The notes under the pieces were generated by a model that did not search any database, was not told where the DNA came from, and worked only from the letters and a program-made list of their open reading frames with translations. Below, in pieces: positions 21,714-34,866 of a stretch of 64,000 nucleotides of DNA; the stretch's first letter is position 1, and each line of letters starts with the position of its first letter. The position numbers were made by a program, and so were the translations under genes. This DNA is from Tetracentron sinense (taxonomy: Eukaryota > Streptophyta > Magnoliopsida > Trochodendrales > Trochodendraceae): the NCBI GenBank assembly GCA_015143295.1, contig CM026561.1:41048875-41112874 (forward strand), written 5' to 3'.

Positions 21714-24700
21714 TTACCCCGACGCTCCAGCAGCAGCAGCTTTATCATACTCTCCTTGCTCCTCTTTGGCAAACTCTTCAATTAGCATGCGTTGTCTCTG
21801 TGTCAAGTTCCTGCATACAAATTCCTCCAGAAATTAAGTTGTCTTTCTTTACGCAGTCGAGAAGTATCCAAGAACACCGGCCCAGAGATAAAGAGGAGGC
21901 AAATATGACATTGGCAATAATTGGCTGAGAACAAAAAACTTACGTTGGAATGCTGACATTAAAGTGAACATATTGATCCCCGAACGAAGCAGAGCTCCTG
22001 GTTTTAATCCCTGTTAGAAGATAACAGTAAGAAAGCATACTAACTCCAACTCGGCACAGGTAAAAGTAAATTAGTTAGGGAGCCATTAACTTTTTTTGGG
22101 GTGGGCAGAGAACTATTAATTTTACTCGGGCACAGATGAAGCATAATTGACCAATAAGCCAGTGTATAATTGTGCAAAACACAATTTGAATGTTAGACTG
22201 CCTACTAAATTCTAGCAGTACAGATTCATAATCCACATCATCCCTATATGAAATAACACTTGTTGCAAAGGTAAAGGGTTGATAAATAGACAAGTTATAT
22301 TAATCTAGTTTTCCTCAAGAAGTGGAACCCAAGAGCATACCGAAGTTGCATAACTAAAGATTGATCAATAGGGTGTATTTTTCAGTTATTTATTTATAAC
22401 TGCACTTTTTTTTTTGACAACCTGAAAATGAGGGGGGGAAAAAGAAGAAAGCAAAAGAAGTTGAACACATTCATGCATTGCTCTTACCTTTTTTCTTCAG
22501 AACAACCTTCTGACCCGGTTGGGTGCCTGGACGGACCTGCAAACCAGTACCCCATTTAAACATTCTGCCTCAGTGAACTATATAACAAACAGTTTTTTTA
22601 GACGATAACTGACAATCACCACTTGTTTTCCATATTAATATCACCAGCCTACAACTATGTACTTTGATTGGGGATTCCAGTGATATCCTCTGATATTCAA
22701 ATCACAACTCTTCATGATTTACACTACTGAATTTCATTGCCAATCAGGGAAAGATAAATCATGCATTAAATTTTAAACAAACCTTCAGAACAACATCTCC
22801 TGTGAGAGTTGGGACCTGGATGGTTCCTCCCAGAATTGCCTGCACAAATAAATCCAATATCCTCCATAATGAACAAACAGGTGACTCTTGCTGTAGGTAC
22901 ATTGAGAAGTAGACAAGTGAAAAGGAACCTCTAGGAGTTAGGTAAAATCCTAAAAAAGTCAGACCCAACTACTTGCCTACAAACCTCGTAAATTGATAAT
23001 AACGCAAAATCCAATTGACTTTGTTTTATCCAAGTGCATAGCCAATATAAAGTGAATTATGACAAGTAGTTGGCACTTTAGTGCCTCACTTTGGCAACAA
23101 ATGGAGTCTCAAGTCAGAAAATGATTTGCAATAGTCGAACAATCAGCTAAAAAGATACATTGGCTAGCCGATGAAAAATTTGCAAATCAATAAACTGGAG
23201 TCAAGTTCTCTATCTAGTGAAAAGCACAATAATCTCCTCTACCAGAATACCTTCTAACGTAGCCCCTTTTGAGATATCAACACTAGAGCATCTAATATTT
23301 TCTTGGAACAAATAAAAATCAGGAATATTACCTGAGTGACATTCAAAGCAGCATCCACATGGATGTCAGGTCCTTCTCTTCGGAAAACAGGGTCTTCCTG
23401 GACCTGGAAAAAAAAGTATGGTATCAACTACTGAACTAATCTCTTATCATAAATCAATAACAAGATAATGTATGATGAAAGAAGCTAGGCAAGTTACCTT
23501 GATTGTAACATAAAGATCACCAGGTTGGTTGCCATCAGGATCTGCTCCACCACTTCTATAAACCTTCATCGTTTCGTTATCATCCACTCCTGCAGACACC
23601 AACAAACTCAGAGTGTTGGGTTGAATTTTGTTTTGTTGAGTAGTTTGACTAATTTTGCTTTCAGTCTAGGGGGATCTTTGTATGCTTTTTTTAATCCTTC
23701 TTTCCCGAGTTTATGTGTTTGTAAACTCTATACCTGTTGTACTGCTTTTGTATCTCTGATTCGATAATATAATATAATTGTTGCTTACCGATCCACAAAA
23801 AAAACTCAAGAGGAGTTGGGCATTGTTTGTAGTACATAATTATTGAAGTTTTTAATACACATTCTCCCATTATATCCAAAGGAATTAGCATATTTATCTT
23901 TATTTAGAAGGCAATATACCATCAAAGTTTCAAATGCCAGAATATAACAAAGCTTAGAAGACCTTAAGGTTTTTAATTTTCATGCATAGAAGAAAATGAC
24001 AGGGAAAAAGTTCTCTTTAAATATTCATTCATCCTAATCTCACATGCCAGTGGCAGCTTAAGGGTTACAGCTCAAGACTTAAGGTTCAAAATTAGAAATA
24101 CAACTTTTTAATTTACAAGAGCATAAAAATATCAAACAATCAGATGAAACAAAACAGTTCTGTTAGATGTGTATTTAGGCTTGAATATGGATTCACGGTG
24201 GAAAAGCGCATTTGGGTTAATTCGAAAAGAACTTTCTCCAACCTACTTTTCTGTTATTTATTCGTATTACACAATGCAAAGATATTCCTTCTGACTAAAA
24301 TGCTAAACCAATTCAACTATATGATGAACCTTTGGCACACAAAACAACCATTAGCTCAAAAGATAACCCTTTAAACATACCTGGCATAATATCCAACCTG
24401 ACTGACTTTGATCCTTTGACAACTCGATCTCCCTTGCATGACTTGCAGAAGCTCTGTACACGAACAATACAAATTAGTAACTAAATGCAATGCATCATTT
24501 ACTATTATTATTTTTTTTTTTTGGGGGGGGGGGGGGGGTTAATTTCCCAACTAGAGATATCAAATGAAGAGAACAGACAAAAAGAAGAAAACAATTATTT
24601 GCGGCATCTGAATTATGACCAAATGCAATTTTAAAGAAAAGAAAAACAATCCAATAAATACAAAAGCTGCCTAAGAGTAGTGCTTCAAAACATATAGACT

Positions 24701-27700
24701 TTGTGATGGGAAGTATAACGAAGTTACCAGGCTCGCATGGTTTACCATGTGCGATCGCATATCTCTACTTCAACTATGTATCAGCCAACAAACTAAGCCT
24801 CTCTGAATCAGTGTAGTCAAGGGATGGCCTAGGCAGTTTTGGACTGTCACCGCCTAGGCACCTCTCTAGGCGGGCAGTAGTCACCTGGATCCTTTAACAG
24901 TTAGCCTGCTTTACAGTTTTACAACTTAATTACATTTACGTAAATGATTTTACACTTTACTTTCATTTACTTAAGATATTTATATATAAATAAGGTTATA
25001 CCCCCATTTGAATTCAATAAAAATTATCTTAGATCCAAATTCATAAAGAATAAAAAGTCACCTTTTCAGTTCAAGAATTAAATCATCTTTTTAACGCCTG
25101 TCAAAATTTCAACTTGCAAATGTTACGGTATTTCTCAAATTTTAAATTTTCAATAAATTTTACTATAACAAAATATTACTAAAACTCAAAAGTCCGGTAA
25201 AAAAGTCATATTTTAGTCTTTAAAAATATTTTCATCTACAGGGTCAAAAAGTCAACTAATAGTTTAACAGAAAAAGATTACATTCAAGCATTACAACATT
25301 AAATTTGCTTAGATTATTGTCAACCTTTGGAGATTTGAATTGTTATATATATATAATTATTTTTATCACCTAGGCGGCACCTCGCCTAGCCAGGCCTAAT
25401 CACCTAGACATTGCCTAGACACCTTGATTACACTGCTCTAAATATGTCCTTTAAACCTAAAGTCTGTATACACGAAAAATAGACTACCCAAATTAATATT
25501 GTCTGGAACCAACCATGCCACCAAGCTCCATCCAATCAAATGGAATCACACAGAGCATCATTATTTAATTCAAGTGGTTTGCACCATTTGTCCTCCCTCA
25601 TGGTTTATAACTTTCCTTATGGTCTATTGTCTAATTCCATGAGTCATCTAACTCGACTCGGCAAATGTATTACTAAAAACCAACAGGTTCCAAGGGTTAA
25701 AATTTGGTTGTTACAGTCACAAAAATAACCGACTCCCGCCTAAATCCAAATCTTGGCCTAGGCAAGATAAACAAAATCAAATTCTCAACTGATCAAGCAA
25801 CCCTTTTTTCTTCTATATAGCTGCAGAAATGTATAGTTGCAACTTAGCCAGCAAATTACTTACACCAAATTCAATCTGGGAAACTTCTCAGATAAGTTAC
25901 CATGATTTTGAATAAATGACTCATACTAAATCAGTGAGGAACAATTCAACCCTGAAACACTAGATTACATTGTAAAACATCACCGTCGTCCACATTAAAC
26001 ATATTCAGTTTCAAAATTTTGGCCAATTTCGGCTAACTCCTATGTGAGTTTTTATTTATTTATTATCAGTACTCCTGACCAATTCTAGTATTTGACAATT
26101 GACCAGGACAAAAATCAATGCCAAACTAAGATGTATAAATTTTCTTCTTTTGCATCTCTTTCACAAGGATCTTGCAGATGGACAGTCCAGTTTGTTGATT
26201 AAGTGGTGGAAGGCCAATTAAACCCTACCTTTCCGAGAAAAATCAATCGTAATTCCCTCTTACAATTGATTTCTCCACGATTGCATCTCTTCCATATTGG
26301 ATGAAGTTGCTTCATGGATATCTCCAATCATAGCCTGTTTTCTCCACATTTAGCAGACATGGGGGGCAGCGCATATGACAAATGATGAAAGATCATCTTA
26401 CTTGAAATCCCTATAACTTACCAAAAACCGAGTGTCCATGTCTACGTGACCAACATAATAAATTTTTTAATCTATAAATTTCGGACATGCATGCCCACAT
26501 GGAGACTCCAGAAACCATTTTTCACATATTTTAGTTATCCTCGCTCATCCTCTTTGCATGATCAAATTATCTAAATGATATGAAGTGTAGCTATATTAAT
26601 GTGCTGAGCAGTGTGGAATCTTATACTTTTTATCTAGGGTTCAAGAACAATCTATACCCATGGTGATGGATTCCGTTACAGTATTATACGACCATCCTAA
26701 ATACAAGGTCAGGTCTTTAAAATACCAAAATATATTCTTAGCACAGTGATATTTTTTCAGTTAAGACATTTGCCATGTAATTGAGAAAGTAAATGATGTA
26801 GGACTATGCAATGACCTAAAATCTAGTGTGTTGAGATCAAGATTTTTTTTTGATAGGCAAATGAAGATCATCATATTAAAACTAGAAAACCTAATAAAAG
26901 GGATTCATAAAGAGTGAACCAAAATGATAGAAAGATAATAATGACAAAACCACACCAAACAAAAGTACATGCAAAAGGCCATGGCTAAAATATGTCTCTG
27001 TAGTCAGGAAACATGATGGTCTCCCTCCCTGTGGCTTCTCCCCTGATTGAATCCCATGCTCCAACAAGCTTGCAAGCCCGCTTGGTGACATTCACCTGAT
27101 AGGGAAGAGTCCTAAAAAAATCGCCTATTCCGCTCTTTCCAGATGGACCAGGTAATTACCCATGGAATAAGCGCCCAAAAATGACCCCGACGGGAACCCC
27201 TTCCGCCCAATTGCCAGCAAGATAAGAAATTCTTGAAGGAATAAAGACAGCGGGATTGGTGGTGCCATTCCTTCGATTCTGAGTAGGGAGAGGGTCAGAA
27301 ATAAGGTTCTGCAAGGATGTATGGTCTGGTTCGTCGCATCTGATGGATGACTTTGGAAACCTCTTTCGTCTTGCAGTGGATCGAGAGGCGCTGGTGGTGG
27401 ACTCTTATGAACGGAGTGCGACAGGAGTGGTATGGTGTCCAAGATTGAGGAGGGACCTCAATGATTGGGAAATGGGTGATTTAGTTAGACTCTTGGAGCG
27501 CATCTCTTCGTCGGTCATTTTCCCAGAGCTCAGGGACTGTTGGTTGTGGAGTAAGGATAAGCATGGGAGGTTTTCAGTTAAAATTCTTGTCATTCGTTGG
27601 TATTGTCGGAAGGGGGGCAGTTTCCTCACAAGGTGGTTTGGAATCCAGCATTACCATCTAAAGTCTCTTTCTTCTTATGGACCGCGGTGTTAGACAGAAT

Positions 27701-30700
27701 CCTCACTCTTGATCTTTTGCAGACTCAGGGTTAGAGCTTACCAAACAGGTGCTTTATGTGTTTCCAAGAGGAAGAGACAGAAGATCATCTCTTTCTACAT
27801 TGTTCGGTAGCAAGGGAGGTGTGGAACTATTTCTTGATTCGTATGTGGATGTGGCTTGGGTTATTTCCTTCACCCTGCGGAATTTTATGGAAAGTTGGGA
27901 TTGGGAAAGAGGTGAAGGGGTTTGGGGAGTTATCCTAGGAGCGATTGCTTGGCTTCTGTGGAAAGAGAGGACTCGTAGGGTGTTTGACGATGTAGCGTCT
28001 TCGGTGCCCCATCTTTGTGAGTGTATTCGTAGGACTGTCTTGGACAGGGGTCTTTTGCTCTAGGGAGGAAATTCTGAATTTTCTGATTTAGTGTTGGCCG
28101 CCCTCATGGGAATGAGCCTATTTGTGTCGTTGTCGATAGTGGTAGAGTTTATTTACTTGTAAACTCAGTGTGTGTTTGGTATGTTTATTTTCGTGTAATT
28201 TGCTCTTGTTTTAATAAAGTGTGCTATTGATCAAAAAATAATAATAAAGAAAAACTCATGCAACTCCAAAGTGAGCTAGAAAGAAGCTCCAAATGAAATA
28301 CGCGAAAAGGCAATGCAATAACAAGTGATCTACTGTTTCCTCCTCTGCAAGACACATCACGCATCTATTTGGAAAATTCCAACCGCTATTTTGAAGATGG
28401 TCTAGTGTCAAGATTTTATCCATAGAAAAAGGATACCTTGGATGGCATGCCTGAATGTCACACCACACTACTACGGAAGCTAAGTGAGGATAGTCACTCC
28501 AAGCCCGCAAGAAGGATCTAATAGTAAATCGACCTTTGTTGTCCCTAAACCATACTCGAGTATCCCTAGAGTTGAGGTTTGGTTTTACGGACTCTAGTCG
28601 CCCCAGTAGAGCAATAAACAAACTCACTTCCCAATCTTGCAATGGTTTCCTAAAACAAGGGACCCAGACTACAGACCCACCCCTCCGCTCGAAGGAGGAT
28701 GCCACCACCCTATGGCGGTCTAAAGATAATAGATAAAGCGAGTGAAAATCCTGGTGGAGGGTATTGGATCCATACCATAAATCGGTCCAGAAATTCACCT
28801 CCTCTCCATTACCGATGACGAACCGGGTATGGCTATCAAAAGATACCTTAGACTTAAGAATCGCTCTCCACAACTCCACCCCATAAGGGGAATTCGTCCC
28901 TCATCTACTACACTCCCCACAACACGCCACTATGACCTGTCGCCAAAGACTATGACTTTCCACCCCAAATCTCCATAATCATTTACCCAACAAGGCCTGA
29001 TTCATGACCTTGAGAGGCCACAGATTTAATCCGCCTGATTCTTAGGGCGACACACCAGATTCCAACGCACTAAATGGTATTTCTTTGTATAGATCTTCTC
29101 ATTCCACAGGAAATCAAGTTGGATCTTTTCTATCCTGGCGACTACGACGAAGGGATGGGGAACAAAGAAAGTTAATAAGTTGGAATACTACTAAGAGTAC
29201 TATTGAGGAGAGTTACACACCCTCCTCTCGAGAGGAAGCCGGCTGTCCAACCCTCAAGTCTCTTTAAGCATCTCTCAATAACAGGCTCCCAAACCGAAGT
29301 GGCTTTGAACGGGGCCCCCAACGGAAGGCCAAGGAACCTGGTTGGGAGGGATCCGGATTTACACCCTAGCACGAGGTGAACGCCTCAAAGTTGGGGACCT
29401 CTCCCACGGCAAAAGATTTGGCTCTTGGCAAAATTTATACGTAGACCAGAGACTGCCTTAAAACAACTGAACTTGCATTGAATGAGGAGTAATTGGTGGA
29501 CTGAGGCGCCACAAAAGAGTAGGGTGTCATCAGCGAACTGAAGGTGGGATAGGAAGACCAGAGGAAGATCGATGCTGAAACCTTCCCATACCAAGTGGGA
29601 TGCTCGATCAATCATCCGACTAAGGGCTTTCGTGATCATAATAAACAATAGTGGAGATATGGGATCACCCTGACAAAGGCCTCGGGAACTACAAAAAAAA
29701 CCGTGGGGAGAACCGTTAATCAATACCAAGAAGGTAGAGGAGGAATAACATCTCATCCAGGGCCCCCATTTAGCTCCAACCCCCAAACGCCCAAGCATGT
29801 ATTCTAAAAAAGCCCAGCTCACATGGTCGCATGTTTTCTATATATCGATTTTACAAATAATGTCAGGAGTGTTGAGCTCAAGATTTGATTAAGAATAAAG
29901 AAAATCATAAAATAGCATTCTTATCACAAATAATTAAGCAAGAAAATCAAGAAAACAATTTTATAACAACTTGAGGCCACGTCACAAACCTACAATAATA
30001 CTGTCGACACAAAATTTCGTGGACGAAATAATGATGAACAAAATATTTATTTATTTTCAGTTTGGTACAACTCTCAAGAAATCCTCTAATTAACAATCAG
30101 AAATTTCTAAAGTAGAATATGAGGGCCGAGGCGTGATCTCAATCTGCTTTGAAGGTGTTGATGTAACTTTTCTTTTCTTCCGGGCTTCGCGCTTGATCGG
30201 CTAGAAAGTGATTCTAGAGGAGAACTGGCTTCTTTGCAACTTTGTCTTCTCTGGAATGTTTTGATTTCTTTTCTTTGAAGGCTAGAGAATGCTTCTGACT
30301 TCTCTTCTTTGGCTTCTCTTCTTTGTTTCTGAATACCCTCAAATCTCTAGCTTTGGGTCTTATTTATAGACTTTTAGAGATAAGGATCTCAAGAGTCCCA
30401 CTCCATTTAGTGGTTTAAGAGACTTCGGAGATTTTGATAAGCCTCACCCATTTAGAGATAAGAATTCCAAGAGTCCCACTCCACTTAGACTTTGATGGGC
30501 CCCACCCATCTTCTTAGGTATTGAATCCACAATCAGGTTTTTTGTGTTAACGGATCGACCCATTTATCGAGTGTGTGACCCATTTAGATTTGGACTTGGG
30601 TTTTGAGTTTATGGGCTTTCTACTTCGTGCCCAGACCCGAACCGTAAGAGGCCCATGCCTTGTCATTAGGCCCAATTTAAATGTATAGGGCTTTTTAATG

Positions 30701-33700
30701 ATTTTAGGCTCTTTGTACAATTTTACGGGTGTGTAGGGACCTTCGTGTAAAATCGAGAAAATTTAGGGTTCTACAACGACCCTTAGTTATATCTGCAAGG
30801 GTTGTATGAAATTCTGTGTTTCCACAAGTTTAGGAAATAGCTCTCAATTCAATGTAGGTTTTCTAACATTTTCTAGGTTTTGAAATTGAATTAGGGTTCA
30901 ATACCCATAAAAAAAATTTTAAATTATTGGGATTGTGATGTTTTATGGTTTCAAAATTGAATTAGGGTTGAGGTATTACTGTTTTAGGGTTTTGCAATTG
31001 CAAAAATCCTGTAATTGCAATAGGGTGAGGTTAGGAAGCTATGGTATCACTTTCAAAGACTGTAGGAATCAGTGTCAGCAATAATGATAGACCTAGGGTT
31101 TCTGTAACAGCAATAGGATGATTTATTAGGGCTGTGACAGTGAAAGGGGGGGCTGTATAAGGTTGGACAGGCTATAGGAGAGTTATCGGGTGAAGAGACA
31201 GGCTGTAGGAGGCCTGTAGGATGACTAGTGCGGCAGCTTGTAGTGGTGGCTGGGAGGGCTGACAACAGTCAAGGGAGGGGTAGGGGTGTTGCAGCTGTGC
31301 TGGGACAGCAACGAGGGGCTGTGGCAGTGAAGGGGTTGGGGTAAGGAGGCTAGAGTTTCGTTGGAACAGTAGGAAAAAAGGCTAAGATTAGGTGATTTCA
31401 ATGGGGGAAGGAGATCTAGGGTTTGTTAATGAGGGTTTTTAATGAAAAATAGAAAATTATTATAGAAACAAGAAAGAAAATTAAAAAGAAGATCAAGAAC
31501 ACACCTTAGAGCTTTAGGGAATCACTCCCATGGCATCACACCAATTTCCAATCACTGGAGAATACCCAAAAGTAGGTTTTTCTTTGTTTTCATTCATTAA
31601 CTAAAAATTAACAGCAGAAAATAAGTTTAAATAGATGTAAATTCTACTTGTTTAAAAACTAAAATATCCAAACTAATAAAAAGACTAGAATAACTCAATA
31701 CTAATAAATTGTTTCCGCCCTAACTAAAAGTCCGGCTCATTGAGCTTTAAAAATCATGCTAAGTCAGCTCATATGCACACCTTCCTAATATGGGGTCTTC
31801 CTAATGATCAATGTGTGCGTATGAGGTCTTCAATACCCCAAATCATCTATCCATAGTGATATAGGGGCCTTCTTCTTCTTCTTCCGCCTATGGTAACCTG
31901 AAACTCTTTGTGATGCTGGATGTCTACATCAATACTTTTGATTGCTAATTGACCAGATCATTGGTAGACAACATCTGCATGCATGTTGAAGCATGCAATC
32001 CCACATTGCATTCAGCAATAGAGGGATAACAAAATACCCAAAGATTCCTCTAGATGTACCAGAAGAGAAAGCACTGGTTTTAGTATTCTCCTAGAATGTA
32101 CATGGTGACAAACAACTTCTTTAATTGGTTCCTAGATATACATCAATAGAAACTACATCCTTGATTGTTTCTGTATATTAACCACATCAAATATGCCTCG
32201 ACATAAAAAAATCATGAACTTCTACAACTGTTTATATGATCAGTCAATCACTGAAAAAAAATATATTTCTTTCATAAAAATAGTGAAAATATCAGTCACA
32301 CGTGGCATCCATACCACAAAAATTAGACCAAGTGCCAAGAACACATCAAGAACAAATTGTTTCTTGGATACATGGGACAACCAAATTAAAATTTTATACT
32401 GTGCCAGATAAAATAATATCCAACAACTTCAAAATAATTATCTTCAAAGTCATGCCAGATAGTAAGTTATGAATTATGATACGATGCAGCAAGCATACTA
32501 TACCGTTACAAATTTCCCAGTTCCACCACACTGTGCACAGGTGGACTGCAACCTAAACGGCCCCTTTTGCATGAATATCTGCGGATGTAGCAGAACCCAC
32601 ATATTAGCTATGAACACAGAAAATCTGAATGTAGACAATTAAATTGTAAAGATATAAAGCTCCTAAAATTACTTACCATTCCTGAGCCTCTACAGGGCTT
32701 ACATGTTTCGGGCCTGGTCCCTGGAGGAACACCAGTTCCACCTGCAAAAGAATATTCCATGAACATTACCAAAGAACATTACCAAATGGAGTAGGAACCT
32801 TGCATTGGGAACTCAGTTATACTTGCACAACAGATAACTAAACAAATGGAATAAAATGTAAAATCAGACACTCCACAAGCAGTAATCTTTAAATAGTAGA
32901 AACTTTTAGTAAATGAAGAATACCACAAGCTTCACAAGGTAAAGCTGTTTGAAATGTCACGGTTTTGGTGCATCCCTGAACGGCTTCCATGAAAGAGAGT
33001 TCAAGGGGAACCTACGCAAGATAAATATAAGGAGATGGACGTCAGTGAAACAAAGCTCGACAACAATCGGAAATCAGAAACTTCAAGGTAGCAGAAATTC
33101 ATCAATAGATAATGAGATGAAAACCTTGACATCTTGGCCACCAAATCCCTTTTGGTTGAAGATTGTCTTGAAGAACTGATTTCATTGAACAAAGTGCCAC
33201 ATCAAGCATAAACATGATCATGATTGGTTAGATTTCAAGGATGAAATTGATACTCCAAAGAATAAAAAGGCGTATATGAATAAGCACATTCAATTACATC
33301 TGGGACATTATTGAGCACATCCAAAATACAGACTAGGAAAGGAACAGCCAGCAATAATAACAATAAGATTTGACAGTTTCAGCGGTAGTTACTGAAAAAT
33401 ATATATTTTACAAGATCAACTTCTGCAATCAGCAATGTCATAGTGCAATAACATCAAGCATCAGATATCAGAACACTCACTTAGAGCAATATCCAGTTAT
33501 GGATAAAACTTCGTTGCGTTAAAAGAAACACCAAAATTTATAGGAAGCACATTTAAACTGCAAAGAATCACAAAAAGATCCAAGCTATATAGTAATACAC
33601 ATTGAGATCCTAAAGATGTCAGGATTGCAACTTGTCATTCATGTTTGAAGCTCCACGAGTGGGTTTGTATTAGCAAGAATGATGAGGCTATCACAGAATT

Positions 33701-34778
33701 GAATATACCATGCTGTTGGTGAGATAAGAGGATAGGAGACGGCAATATAAAAAGTGAGATGTCAGCATCAAGGAGCTGAAGCGTGGCACTATTATATCAT
33801 TATACTAATGATCTAACAAACGACAAGATTAATGATGACAGAAAAGTAGATGTCCAAGGCCTACAGCAATGCAGAAAAAAATACTCTAATAAGTATCTTG
33901 TACAACTCCATGTGTCAATAATGATGATTAATTACATCCACATGATAGATCTGCATCACCCTGCCAAGTATGTCTTTCAAGAAGTAGATTTCGCTTCCGA
34001 GTGCTGGTACTCTTGGGAGGGAAGTCCATCCCAAGTTGCTCAAAGAAAGAATCTAAATAGTTCTAATCTAATATTATGGAAAGACGATGCTTATAATTAG
34101 AACATTGAGAAGCAACATATATATTGATTCCTATTATATGAGCAAGGCAACCAGCTCAAATTAGGATCCTACTTCTTATGATCTTCTCTACATGCATCCC
34201 AATTAAAAGAGGACTGAATACGATAAATATATGTGATCATCTCATAAAGAACAATAAATACAAAGTTATATAGTTCTAAACTCTAAAGTTACCTAACTAT
34301 TCACATACCATAGTAATTTTGAGATCTTACAAAGATTACTATACATGTGTGTATATATTTGTGATAAGTTGATCTAATAAAGATATTAACTAACACATGA
34401 GAAAGTATCAGGCATTGCATCAAAATTGTAAGTATACCCTAACAAGTGCCATCTTCTGAAAAATAACTTGCAACCTGATCAAATCCACTCAAAAGTAATG
34501 ATAATTTGGAATAGATTTAGGCTCCAACGCATTAGGATACCATGATGTCATAGAAAAGGTTTATGATATCACGTCCCCCCAATCCAACACCATGTAAGCC
34601 AGGTGCTAATTCAATTAGTACCAGCACTATAAAATCAGGCTGATTTTCAGCATGCCGGTTCACCAAAGAGGTGAGCCAATCATTCGTGGGTCAGTTGGCC
34701 CAAAGGCATGCAGCATGCCATGAGGCACCTAATCACGTCGCATTGGAAATGCTCCCTATGAGTCATGCATATGTTACT

Positions 34779-34866
<88 letters not shown>

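Larger units (their letters stand above)
24454..32503 (-). other. GFA2-like intron 11, 8.05 kb, transposon-filled
   Basis: It separates the exon ending in …KFVT (32504) from the exon starting SFCKSC (24453), splitting the zinc-finger domain between its third and fourth motifs. It holds a hAT MITE, two L1-type LINE fragments (one nested in the other) and a possible solo LTR. A T12/G16 homopolymer at 24511-24538 lies 58-85 nt upstream of the 3' splice site, reading C16A12 in the transcript. The remaining parts (25436-26830 and 30776-32503) show no recognisable feature. Confidence 0.85.
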
